64,000 nucleotides of DNA from Anaerolineaceae bacterium UBA4775 (GTDB lineage Bacteria; Chloroflexota; Anaerolineae; Anaerolineales; Anaerolineaceae): assembly GCA_002403205.1 (NCBI GenBank), contig DHHJ01000010.1, positions 1-64,000 of the forward strand. Reading direction: 5' to 3'. The notes beneath the pieces are model-generated. The model was given only the letters and a program-made list of their open reading frames with translations. It was not told where the DNA came from and made no database searches. A program made the position numbers and the translations under genes. This document shows, piece by piece, positions 27,401 through 35,453 of this stretch (positions are counted from its first letter, which is position 1; each line of letters begins with the position of its first letter).

Positions 27401-30400
27401 TATGCGGACGAGGAGGAAAAGGAAGCCTATCGCCAAATAGCTTTTGCCACTTATTCACTTGCTAGACTTTGGGCTTGGGGAAAATCTGAAAATCGCTTGT
27501 CCCCTGATGCATTTTTGCAGGAAGTCAAATGGATTTTTGATCTTTTTGGAAAAAGATGGGCTGACTTATCGAGAAGGTCTCATTTTATTGGTGGAGATAT
27601 TCGATTTAATACATTTAAGTGCCTTATCCTTGCTGCCCGGCAGCATGGAAAAGAAGTTTTGAATGCAGTAAAGGATAATTTTGAGTCTCGCTGGTTGGAT
27701 TCGGAAGAGGGAGAAAAGTGGTGGGTAGGACTTCAACGAAAATTGACTCATTTATTAGTAGAGGTAGGCAATGATTCTTATTGGGCGAGAGACCAGTTGG
27801 TTAGAATCTCTCAAGGGATTTATAAAGATCTTGATTCATACGGCAGGGTAGATGAATGTCAAGGGCTTGCTGATACATGGTTATTGATAAACGATAGTGA
27901 GGAAGCATATAAAGCCATCAAAAACATGGTGAATGCGGCTAGAGGTATCCGAAGCGAAAAAGATTATCAGTTAAAGGAGTGGGTAAAATGGCTTGGGTAT
28001 GTAAACAAGGTTGAACCAGAAAGAGCACCTGAAAGAATTCACCTCATGCTTCAAAGGATAGTTAGTATACAGGGAATGGCGTCAGGGGTGGATACCGCCG
28101 CCCAGGAATTACTAGGTGTTGTCTTTCGATGGAGCCCTCATCGATCTGTAAGATTATGGAAGGCCATGCTTGAAGCAAATTTTATTAATTTCAAAGATGG
28201 CTTGATCAGTACATTGAAAGCAGCATTAGATTCACCGAACCCACCATACGACTACGTGAACCAGATTGTTCTTAACTTGATCATTCCGTTTCTTCCTGGC
28301 GCCGAATCAGAGATTATTGAAGAGCTTTTAGTTGTTAAGGCCAAGCTTGATGGTAAAGAGAGAGCCCAGGAGGTAGGTCAAATTTATATTGACCGAATAG
28401 GCACGGATGCATTATCGACGGATCGTTATGGGTGGAGCCAAGGAGTAGTAAAAGGTTTACAAAAAGCTGGTGTATCCAAAGATCAAATAAATATCCCACC
28501 CGGTATTCAAGAGATGAGTGGTGACCAATATTCCAGCCAACTTGATCGCAGGCTTCACCTGAATAATGGACAAGTGCTTTCTTCCGAGGAATTACTTCTG
28601 ACTGTTAATAATATTGATAGTCTCAGAATCTTGCTGGGGAACGAGAATAGATTGCAGACAAAATATTTTGATTGGGGTGACATAGCCGAGCATTTGGTTT
28701 CACAGCTTACTGATAAAGCAGGGCTCCTTGAAGTTGAATCCCTGTTAAATGAGAGACTGTCAAACGTGACTTCAAAGGAAGTATATCTGGGAAGGCTTCA
28801 CATTGCGCTTAGTCAACGTTATGGGGGTCTTGGTTACAAAGGTTTGGCTTGGGATCAGGCGCAAAAAGCATTAGATTACTCAGATCCATTCGGTTGGGGT
28901 CCACGTTGGGGTGGAGGAACCCGTTTACAAGCCCTGCAGCAACTACGTAAAGTTGATTCTGGTAAGACAGACGAATTCATTTATGATTTATATGCAATCG
29001 ATCTAAGCGAACGGTCATATTTTCCCGAATATCTTTTCCCTAGTTTATATGAAATATTTGAAGTTTTGAATAGTGATATTCCATTATCAGAAATTTGGGT
29101 TGAGATAGATCAGTATCTGACTGATTTGTTCATTTGTGAGGATGTAGAAGAAGCTATCGACCTTGAAGATGCTTTAGCTGATTCTGGAGGTTTCTCGGAA
29201 AATGATAATTCTCGCATGGCATTAGTGCATCTCATTGTGTTGTGTTTGGCATATCCATCATATCCAATCGCTCAGGGGGCTGTTGCAGGATTGGCCCAGA
29301 TCATGCTAGATGATGAAGACCCTATCTCAGAAGCCATTAGTTCTTTTTTGTTGTCTGGCAACGATTTGCTGGTAGAGCGGCTATTGATGGTCTTGGATAC
29401 TGTAAGTCTTATTAATAATGATATGGCTAATTTATGTGCGATAAAAAATGATATTGCTAATCTTTGCCTATCACCGAACTTTGCGATTCGTTTGATGGCC
29501 AGCAAGGTGATTTCACGCTTAGAAAACAAACCGCCAGTGATTTGTGTAAATCGCGTTGAACTTCCTCCAATTTACCAATTGCAATTGCCAGATTCATCAA
29601 TTCATGACACTTGGCAAGTCATGGAGGGTGAAGAATCCACTCTATTATTGGGAGATTTAGCCAGAAAATTGTCACCTTTTGATAGGGAATTTCGCATAAT
29701 TGCCCATTTGGCAGGGCTGCCCATTGAAAATGTATTGCATCGGGCAGCGCGACTCTTTGATACTTTTCTAATGGAAAGGGTTTGGATAGGCGAGAATGAA
29801 CCGGTCTCAGAAAAAAGGTTGTCGGCATTTTTGAAAAACACAGGGGTTATTGTTTCCCACAATAAACCACATATATTTGCAGCAAGGCAAGCATTAGCGT
29901 ATGTTATTGCTGAATTATGGGACTGTGAATTATTAAATATGAACAACATTGGCACTTTACAGCTATTGATTCAAAATTTCGATCCCGAGTTTATTATCCG
30001 AAAACCATCCGAAAGACCTAATTTTATTGATCCTATCGGAGATCAAAGAGAAAGAAGCTACTTTGAATTGTTTTCTAATAATTGGGTAGAGAAAGCAGAG
30101 GAGTCAATCACATTAATTACCGAGATAACTGATTATGACCTAATTATTCTTGGCGAACACACGAAATTAAAGTTTCTGCAGGATGATTGGCCTACTGAAA
30201 CTCGTTATTCAGTTGTCAAAGGTAAAGAGCGAGATAAATTTTGGAGTGAATCAGATATTGATCGAGGGCTTTCTCCGTTTCATAGAGAGGTTGGTAAACT
30301 TAAGCGTCAATATCACGATATCCAGGCCCCGAAAGGTGAGCTTATCGTTTCTAATGTAGCTTTAGGATTTGAAACTGCTGGGGCAAGTTGGTTGGCTTTG

Positions 30401-30706
30401 AATCCAAGTGTGGGATATGAGCTTGGGTGGATATTAGATTCAGAAGGTTTGTTTCAATGGGTTGATGATAGAGATAATGTTGTTGCCAAAAGTTTATGGT
30501 GGCGAGATGGCAATATTGAATTGTATAGTCGATTTGAGCGTGTGGAAGTTGCGGAAGGTTGGCTAGTCTTGGTATCAAAGGCGGGGTTTGAGCAAATTAA
30601 GGGATATTTTTCTAGGTTATTTAGAGGTATTGTTGTGACTCGTTGTTTGGGTTGGGGTAGGGAAAAAGGAAAAAGTATTTCAAAAGAAATAATACCTGCT
30701 AATTGA
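24467..30706 (+). CDS. Giant nuclease-STAND NTPase, candidate Avs-type anti-phage sensor
   Basis: 2079 residues from a GTG start. Residues ~1-210 look like a Cap4/DUF4297-type PD-(D/E)xK nuclease domain: GYRAQYLVGASIIL, then VDDLQIGTTARVDGYQVKW (D50, D51; Q64-V-K66). A STAND NTPase follows, with Walker A GSPGSGKST (278-286), Walker B ILLIDGLDHI (D376) and a winged-helix-like part to about 590. The remaining ~1490 residues are helical, solenoid-like repeats, ending in a mixed region with several Trp. In Avs2/Avs3-type proteins the solenoid recognises a phage protein, the NTPase drives oligomerisation and the nuclease cuts DNA. That role is inferred here from architecture. The gene is complete, single, A/T-rich unlike its neighbours, and next to a transposase remnant. 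Confidence 0.75.
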   Translation: MSKRPADGERNAISGYRAQYLVGASIILKVLEKGDLEWIRVADPDIGRVDDLQIGTTARVDGYQVKWEQYPRAITLNDITKGNDTAPALLMQLADGWKKLKHNYPANRVVVHLVTNQYASSSTRAHMPENLSPPSPYHFSGFIEQAWKPAQRKRRVVFEGGWEPVWREIQSVTGLSLEEFNTFVLDCHLDFQTKEPEMSEKIDPIVDLLIATAASPERVVELTVMELINRLGWERRFSTWNVHEFPEPKYTYQPIEKTINSLLKSLEELPGGYIGVFGSPGSGKSTLLTQTLRTMPVRLVRYYAYVPEAQDPSALRGEAISFLNDVTYKLTKAGISGAGTRDSTNRVSLLQFFSEQFRILGDKYQENGEKTILLIDGLDHIDREQHPERSLLNDLPLPNEIPNGVYIVLGSQTDQMPNLRPPIYDELKKEHRRIEMGKFSLEDTRTISSGAIPDLNEEENKIIYELSNGHPLALIYLLREIQQLSDFEERLTALKKAEPFTGDIDEQYWSHWHKFEHDAELTKALGLLSRTRGPISMEWVAKWARSDLLSKLQKLFITYFEKDGLDRWIFFHNSFRLFLISRTSEPLPGQTRERLDQSFHLELAHRYQDAGAPWSWEALYHYYSSGNHEAVVNLATWDWFLQQANALRPLDAIETDIRLALKSAGECKCTISLVRLTLIGAAIQQRIQVLEEYPISDLLIGCGKPDLAADHVRDGNRLRVKPEQALTISGKLFDAGLQRESHHIFELSEPHELLSGSLIEIPLTQIENIWDVLKAWVRSAISFHSPNEIIKIIRRIRISSKGIDEGDNESESGELHRWLIFQGALACCNLDNLEYWEEFLNALDDDEDQVFRMLILLRSAEICQGVGDVDRVKELLTVLLESYPPSFFESIGNAKWRIDGKISTAKLLIKFDELKHLAMDYIEDLDPIPLYDSDLGYGEDAIQQGHRFRFACLLYLLGNPVEPRQMVKEADAKTNFLQYADEEEKEAYRQIAFATYSLARLWAWGKSENRLSPDAFLQEVKWIFDLFGKRWADLSRRSHFIGGDIRFNTFKCLILAARQHGKEVLNAVKDNFESRWLDSEEGEKWWVGLQRKLTHLLVEVGNDSYWARDQLVRISQGIYKDLDSYGRVDECQGLADTWLLINDSEEAYKAIKNMVNAARGIRSEKDYQLKEWVKWLGYVNKVEPERAPERIHLMLQRIVSIQGMASGVDTAAQELLGVVFRWSPHRSVRLWKAMLEANFINFKDGLISTLKAALDSPNPPYDYVNQIVLNLIIPFLPGAESEIIEELLVVKAKLDGKERAQEVGQIYIDRIGTDALSTDRYGWSQGVVKGLQKAGVSKDQINIPPGIQEMSGDQYSSQLDRRLHLNNGQVLSSEELLLTVNNIDSLRILLGNENRLQTKYFDWGDIAEHLVSQLTDKAGLLEVESLLNERLSNVTSKEVYLGRLHIALSQRYGGLGYKGLAWDQAQKALDYSDPFGWGPRWGGGTRLQALQQLRKVDSGKTDEFIYDLYAIDLSERSYFPEYLFPSLYEIFEVLNSDIPLSEIWVEIDQYLTDLFICEDVEEAIDLEDALADSGGFSENDNSRMALVHLIVLCLAYPSYPIAQGAVAGLAQIMLDDEDPISEAISSFLLSGNDLLVERLLMVLDTVSLINNDMANLCAIKNDIANLCLSPNFAIRLMASKVISRLENKPPVICVNRVELPPIYQLQLPDSSIHDTWQVMEGEESTLLLGDLARKLSPFDREFRIIAHLAGLPIENVLHRAARLFDTFLMERVWIGENEPVSEKRLSAFLKNTGVIVSHNKPHIFAARQALAYVIAELWDCELLNMNNIGTLQLLIQNFDPEFIIRKPSERPNFIDPIGDQRERSYFELFSNNWVEKAEESITLITEITDYDLIILGEHTKLKFLQDDWPTETRYSVVKGKERDKFWSESDIDRGLSPFHREVGKLKRQYHDIQAPKGELIVSNVALGFETAGASWLALNPSVGYELGWILDSEGLFQWVDDRDNVVAKSLWWRDGNIELYSRFERVEVAEGWLVLVSKAGFEQIKGYFSRLFRGIVVTRCLGWGREKGKSISKEIIPAN

Positions 30707-30756
30707 TCCAAGTTCATCCCCTTCCCGGCAAGTGGATACAACCAACAAACCACTGC

Positions 30757-31152
30757 TAGCGATGACAAAGGGGGTAGTAGGTTGCGGTGTGAGGTTTTTG
30801 CTGGTTAACTGTTTCACTCGAGATCGCCACGTCGCCGCCTGGGGCGGCTCCTCGCGATGACATGGGGGGTTATTAAGTCGCGGTTTGCGCTCGGTCAGGA
30901 GACCGGCGTAATCAAGGGAAGCTGAAATTGGCAAAAGAGCGGATGGAATTTTATGTGATATGTGAGATCGCTATGTCGCCGCCTGGGGCGGTCTCCTCGC
31001 GATGACAAAGATGTGGGGTTATTAAGTCGTGGTTTGCGCTCGGTCAGGAGACCGGCGCAATCGTGAGAAGGTGGGTTTGGCTAAAAAGGGGGGAAGTTGG
31101 GTGATGTCTGAGATCGCCACGTCGCCGCCTGGGGCGGTCTCCTCATGATTGC
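30757..31152. repeat. Interspersed palindromic repeats, two alternating types
   Basis: Type A (about 43 bases: GAGATCGCCACGTCGCCGCC, then a TGGGGCGG hairpin arm and CTCCTCGCGATGACA) occurs at 30820-30862, 30964-31007 and 31110-31152, the last with a diverged end. Its ends GATCGC/GCGATG and its centre GCCGCC/GGCGGC can pair. Type B (about 48 bases, starting GGGGTTATTAAGTCG and containing GCGCTCGGTCAGGAGACCGG) occurs at 30866-30913 and 31015-31062. A partial A end (GCGATGACAAAG) is at 30759-30770. The order is (A)-A-B-A-B-A with unique spacers. The spacers are irregular, so it is not a CRISPR array. Confidence 0.85.
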
Positions 31153-31248
31153 AAATTTTTTCCCTAATATCTGATACCTAATAACTGATACCTAAAGCCT
31201 TAATCCCAATTAACCATCCCCCATTCACCACTCACTTTAACGTAAAAA

Positions 31249-31320
31249 TGAGCGTGGGGAGACTCGAACTCCCAACCAATGGCTTAAAAGGCCACTGCTC
31301 TGCCATTGAGCTACACGCCC
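31249..31320 (-). tRNA. tRNA-Lys (anticodon UUU)
   Basis: Reading the minus strand from 31320, a full cloverleaf folds: acceptor GGGCGTG/CACGCTC, D-arm GCTC/GAGC, anticodon arm GTGGC-CTTTTAA-GCCAT with anticodon TTT, and T-arm GGGAG-TTCGAGT-CTCCC. Discriminator A is at 31249. CCA is not encoded. A good promoter lies directly upstream. Confidence 0.95.
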
Positions 31321-31334
31321 ATCATCAGGATAGT

Positions 31335-31363
31335 ATTGTAGCACGCCCCGCCTGCAGCGTCAA
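31335..31363 (-). promoter_or_regulatory. Promoter of tRNA-Lys
   Basis: Minus strand -35 TTGACG (31363-31358), 17-base G/C-rich spacer, -10 TACAAT (31340-31335). Transcription start is expected near 31328, a few bases before the mature tRNA. Confidence 0.8.
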
Positions 31364-31389
31364 CATAAATTGCCCGGCGGGGGTATGGG

Positions 31390-31977
31390 TCAGCGGGTTT
31401 CCTTCACACTGCCCAACATCAGCTCGAAGTTTTCGATGGCCTCGTTTTCCGTCTGCCCATAGGGGAAGTTGGTGATGAAGGTGAAGTAAGCGCTGTCGGT
31501 CTCGAAGAAATAGGTCGACATCTCCACCTCGCCCTGGCTCGTTGCGATCAGGTGGTTGAACTCATCCATTTTAATGCGGTTCACCCGGAAGGTATCTTGT
31601 TCCAACAGCACAGCGAACTGGTTCCCATCCAGGCTGATGGGAATATCGCCACTGGTGAGGTCAAAGAAGGCCTCCTTGCTGAAGGAGGAGGTGTCTTTGA
31701 CGTGGGCGATCAGGGTGACGCAGCTTTGCAGGAATTCAACCTCCTGGTCGGGCGTGCATTTCGGCGGCACCAGGGTGATCTCCCATTGGCCGGGATTGTC
31801 GCGGGTGGGGGCGAAATCGACCAGCCAGCGCGGCGGCAGCCTGAATTCGATGTTGAGCGCGGGTTCCTGTTCGATGCTGAAGGATTTCCAATCCTCTGTC
31901 TCACTGGCGCCGCAAGCAGAAAGGACCAGCAAAGCGGCCAGGCTGATCAAAAGGGTGATGTATTTTCGTAGGTGCAT
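31390..31977 (-). CDS. Putative lipoprotein, unknown function
   Basis: 195 residues. A lipoprotein signal peptide is clear (YITLLISLAALLVLSACGAS, lipobox LSAC). The mature part looks like a single beta-rich domain without a motif that I recognise. It has two cysteines (KCTPD and QSCVTL) that could form a disulfide. It is probably anchored outside the cytoplasmic membrane. It is divergent from the S9 peptidase gene. Confidence 0.75.
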   Translation of the reverse strand: MHLRKYITLLISLAALLVLSACGASETEDWKSFSIEQEPALNIEFRLPPRWLVDFAPTRDNPGQWEITLVPPKCTPDQEVEFLQSCVTLIAHVKDTSSFSKEAFFDLTSGDIPISLDGNQFAVLLEQDTFRVNRIKMDEFNHLIATSQGEVEMSTYFFETDSAYFTFITNFPYGQTENEAIENFELMLGSVKETR

Positions 31978-32207
31978 GCTTTCCTCAATCTATGGGCGTG
32001 TTTGGGGGTGAATCTCGATAGTATAATAGCAAATAAATATCCTTGCGCCGACCAGGATCAAACATATGCATCCGGTGACGCCTGTCAATTTTACCCCAAG
32101 TTTGGTTTTAGCGCCCAGGCGATCCGAATGGCCTGTGTGCGGCGACCAATTAAGGATGAGCAACTGAACACCATCGCTGAGACGATTTGGCGAGAAAGAG
32201 AGCACTG

Positions 32208-34085
32208 ATGACCCCAGATAACAGCAAAACAACCCGAGCATTTGGCTTGTGGGACAGCAAAATCACACCGGATCTGATCGCGGCAGCGGTGAGCCTGAGT
32301 GACCCCCAGTGGGATACGGACGGGCAGACGCTGGTGTGGCGCGAGGTGCGCTCTGGCCAGGGTGTGCTGATGGCCCAGCCGGCTGGTGAAGCGCCGTACG
32401 AGCTCTCCGGCGAGCTGAATGTGCGTGGTGGGGTGGGTTACGGCGGTGGCGATTTCACCCTGCGCGCCGGGCTGGTGATCTTTGCCGAAAAAGACGGCCG
32501 CCTTTACCGGCGGACGCTTGGACCGGGCTTCCCTGAGCCGATCACACCGGCCTTTGGCAGCACGGCTGCCCCGCAACTCTCGCCCGATAACCGCTGGGTC
32601 GCTTTTGTGCATACCTATGAGGGCTCGGATGTGCTGGCGGTGGTGGATGCTGATGGCAAACGCTGGCCAGACAAGCTGGCAGAAGGCGCAGATTTCTACA
32701 TGCAGCCTGCCTGGCACCCCAGCGGGCAGGCAATTGCCTGGGTGGAGTGGGACCATCCCAATATGCCCTGGGATGGCACCCGGCTGATGTTTGCCGTGCT
32801 GGAAGGTGCTCCCCCCAGGATCACTGCTGCGCAGCATCTGGCCGGTGACGCGGAAATTTCCATTCTTCAGCCGGCGTTTTCACCCGATGGGCGTTACCTG
32901 AGCTATGTGCGCAACCTGGGCGAGTGGGATCAGCTGGTGCTGCAGGACCTGGAGACCGGCACCCTCACGGTGTTGGTGGAGGATGCCGCCCTGCTCACAC
33001 CCGCCTGGATCCAGGGTGTGGTGGTGCAAGCGTGGTCGGCCCAGAGCGACCGGATCTTCTTCCTGCAGTCACAGGCGGGCGTGACAGCGCTCAACCAGGT
33101 TGATGTGGAGACCGGTGAGGTCAGCCCCGTGGATTTGGCGCCTTACACCGCACTGGGCCAGGTCTCTCTCAACCCGGCGGGTGAGATCGCACTGGTGGCC
33201 AGCGCGCCGACGGTCTCGGCGAGGGTGATCAGCACAGGCAAAACCGGCGTGACCGTGCATCAGCGCAGCACGAGCGAGGCGATCCCCCCGGAGGACCTGC
33301 CCAGACCCTACGAAATCCAATGGACCTCAACCGATGGTGAGACGGTCTACGGCATTTACTCACCGCCGACCAGCAGCCGGTTCAAGGGGGAGGGCTTGCC
33401 GCCCGCAATCGTGTTGATTCATGGGGGTCCGACCAGCAGCGTGAGGATCGGCTACGACCTGGAAGCCGCTTTTTTCACCAGCCGCGGGTACGGGTACCTT
33501 TCCGTCAATTACCGCGGCAGCACGGGGTATGGGCGTGCCTACCGTGAAGCCTTGCGCGGCCGATGGGGCGAGCTGGATGTGATCGACGCAGCCGGGGCAG
33601 CCCAGGCGCTGATCGATCAAAATCTGGCCCACCCGGATCAGCTGGTGATCAAAGGGGGCAGCGCGGGCGGCTATACCGTGCTGAACACGCTGATCCACTT
33701 CCCCGGGCTTTATAAGGCTGGCATCTGCTCCTACGGGGTGACGAACCTGTTCACCCTGGCGATGGACACGCATAAATTTGAGGAGCGGTACACCGACTCG
33801 CTGGTGGGCCCCCTGCCTGAGGCGGCGGAGAAGTATCGTGCCTGGTCGCCGGTCTTCCACGCGGAGGCGATCAAAGATCCCGTGGCCGTCTTCCAGGGGG
33901 AGGAGGACAAGGTGGTGCCGCCCAGCCAATCGGAAGAGATCGTGAAAGCGCTCAAGGCCAACGGGGTGCCCCATGAGTACCATCTTTACCCTGGTGAAGG
34001 GCATGGCTTCAGGAAATCCGAAACACGCCGGTCATATTACCAGGCCATCGAGCGTTTCTTGCTGCAGTATGTGGTGTTTGGGTGA
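32208..34085 (+). CDS. S9 family (prolyl oligopeptidase-type) peptidase
   Basis: About 625 residues. An N-terminal beta-propeller of PD40-type repeats (SPDNRWVAFVHTYEG, FSPDGRYLSYVRNLG) precedes an alpha/beta-hydrolase domain with IVLIHGGPTS, the catalytic Ser in KGGSAGGYT (S485), the acid in FQGEEDKVVPP and the His in PGEGHGFRKS. This is the acylaminoacyl-peptidase/DPP branch of S9. No signal peptide is seen, so it is likely cytoplasmic. The ATG at 32208 is preferred over a TTG at 32187. A TATAAT at 32022-32027 may be its -10 box, but the -35 is poor. Confidence 0.9.
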   Translation: MTPDNSKTTRAFGLWDSKITPDLIAAAVSLSDPQWDTDGQTLVWREVRSGQGVLMAQPAGEAPYELSGELNVRGGVGYGGGDFTLRAGLVIFAEKDGRLYRRTLGPGFPEPITPAFGSTAAPQLSPDNRWVAFVHTYEGSDVLAVVDADGKRWPDKLAEGADFYMQPAWHPSGQAIAWVEWDHPNMPWDGTRLMFAVLEGAPPRITAAQHLAGDAEISILQPAFSPDGRYLSYVRNLGEWDQLVLQDLETGTLTVLVEDAALLTPAWIQGVVVQAWSAQSDRIFFLQSQAGVTALNQVDVETGEVSPVDLAPYTALGQVSLNPAGEIALVASAPTVSARVISTGKTGVTVHQRSTSEAIPPEDLPRPYEIQWTSTDGETVYGIYSPPTSSRFKGEGLPPAIVLIHGGPTSSVRIGYDLEAAFFTSRGYGYLSVNYRGSTGYGRAYREALRGRWGELDVIDAAGAAQALIDQNLAHPDQLVIKGGSAGGYTVLNTLIHFPGLYKAGICSYGVTNLFTLAMDTHKFEERYTDSLVGPLPEAAEKYRAWSPVFHAEAIKDPVAVFQGEEDKVVPPSQSEEIVKALKANGVPHEYHLYPGEGHGFRKSETRRSYYQAIERFLLQYVVFG

Positions 34086-34089
34086 AAGT

Positions 34090-34412
34090 TGGTAGCTGAT
34101 AGCGGATGGCTGGTAGTTGGTAGTTGGTGGCTGGTAGCTGGTAGCTGGTAGTTGGTAGTTGGTAGCTGGTAGCTGGTAGTTGGTAGCTGGTAGTTGGTAG
34201 CTGGTAGCTGGTAGTTGGTAGCTGGTAGTTGGTAGCTGGTAGTTGGTAGCTGGTAGTTGGTAGCTGGTAGTTGGTAGTTTATAGCTGATAGTTGATAGGA
34301 CTTGGCTAAAAACAAATAACTAATTACTAATTACTAATAACTAATAACTAATAACTAATAACTAATAACTAATAACTAATAACTAATAACTAATAACTAA
34401 TAACTAATAACT
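34090..34412. repeat. Two adjacent heptamer tandem arrays
   Basis: From about 34090 to 34290 the plus strand is a long run of seven-base units TAGTTGG and TAGCTGG in mixed order. After a short unique piece with TAGTTTATAGCTGATAGTT, a second array of AACTAAT units runs from about 34318 to 34412. Read on the minus strand, the first array gives an open frame repeating YQLPATN/YQLPTTS, an artefact of a unit length of 7 (21 bases = 7 codons). No gene is present. The arrays separate two convergent genes. Confidence 0.95.
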
Positions 34413-34419
34413 ACTCGCC

Positions 34420-35319
34420 TCATTGCTCGTTGGGTTCAACGTGGACGTAGGCGCGGTCGACTTCGGGCAGGTCTTCGAGGGCGGCGATGATACGGTCGGA
34501 GATCTCGTGGGCGACATCGAGGGAGGCGTCGCCGGGCATATTGATATGCATGTCAATGGCCAGCTTGGGTCCAACATATTCGCTGACCATGTGGTGCACC
34601 TCGTGACTGCCTTGCACGCCGTTGGCTGTGGCGATGATCTTTTCGCGCAAAGCTTCGTCGGGGCCAGCACCCGTCAGGTAGGCAAAGTTTTCCCGACCGG
34701 CATCAATGGCAGCTTTGAAGATCCATAATGAGACCAGCACCCCGGCGATGGGGTCGAGCAGGGGATGGAGCAACCCTGAGCCCCAAATGCCAATGAAAGC
34801 CGCCAGCGAGGTGAGGACATCGCTGAGGTTGTCGATGGCCGAGGCGCGCAGGGCCGGACTATCAGCTTTATGGGCGAGGTTCCTGATCACCAGGAACATG
34901 CCGGCTTTTACGCCGGCGCTAGCCAGGAGCACCAAAGTGGGCAGACCCGGTTCAATCGCAGAGCCGCCGGCGATGAAGCGCTCGATGGAAGAGCGCAGGG
35001 CTTCATAACCGGCAATCGACATCATCAATGCCACAACCAAGCCGACCATCGGCTCAAAGCGGGAATGCCCCTGGGGGTGTGAAAGGTCGGGTGGCTGGAG
35101 CACCTTCCGCAGGGCGATGATCAGTGCCAGGGAGTAAACCACGTCCGAAAGGGAGTTGGCTGTGTCGGCATACAAAGCGATACTGCCTGAGAGGTATGTG
35201 GCGACTCCTTTGCCGGCCACCAGGAGGATGTTCCCGGCCAGGGTGATCAACAGCGCGACTTGAAAAGCCTGTTCTCGGTCTGGGTTGGGTTTATGGTCAC
35301 GTGTCCATTGCATATTCAT
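34420..35319 (-). CDS. Cation diffusion facilitator (CDF) metal transporter
   Basis: 299 residues with about six membrane segments. CDF metal-site motifs are visible: LYADTANSLSDVVYSLAL in helix 2, HPQGHSRFEP in the loop, and ASAIDNLSDVLTSLAAF in helix 5, with a C-terminal cytoplasmic domain (MHINMPGDASLDVAHEISD). It exports divalent metals such as Zn, Fe or Mn in exchange for protons; the metal is not predictable from this reading. A second ATG at 35313 (MQWTRDH) is equally possible, as no strong ribosome binding site is seen. Confidence 0.9.
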   Translation of the reverse strand: MNMQWTRDHKPNPDREQAFQVALLITLAGNILLVAGKGVATYLSGSIALYADTANSLSDVVYSLALIIALRKVLQPPDLSHPQGHSRFEPMVGLVVALMMSIAGYEALRSSIERFIAGGSAIEPGLPTLVLLASAGVKAGMFLVIRNLAHKADSPALRASAIDNLSDVLTSLAAFIGIWGSGLLHPLLDPIAGVLVSLWIFKAAIDAGRENFAYLTGAGPDEALREKIIATANGVQGSHEVHHMVSEYVGPKLAIDMHINMPGDASLDVAHEISDRIIAALEDLPEVDRAYVHVEPNEQ

Positions 35320-35453
35320 AAACTATTCTGCTCATCTCTGATCGCATCGTTCGTGGTTTAAAATCTTCCTCATTATAGTCAATTGCTCAGCTATGTGTAA
35401 AGTGGAGATACAAGGTCGGGATTTGACCAATGCAGTTGTTCGTAGCAGGCGGT

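Noticed and set aside
30757..31152. CRISPR-like alternation of repeats and spacers
   Set aside because: Two different repeat types alternate, the spacers vary widely, and no cas gene is present; better read as interspersed palindromic elements.
31972..32208. Small plus-strand frame ending PIKDEQLNTIAETIWREREH
   Set aside because: Overlaps the lipoprotein gene start and the S9 start, has no ribosome binding site and no recognisable family; the C-terminal part looks protein-like but is too short to support.
32091..32837. Minus-strand frame of 248 residues opposite the S9 peptidase
   Set aside because: No domain; the S9 gene on the other strand has its full catalytic triad.
34037..34315. Minus-strand open frame with YQLPATN repeats
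   Set aside because: A by-product of the heptamer array (21 bases equal 7 codons); it has no ribosome binding site and runs into the S9 gene end.
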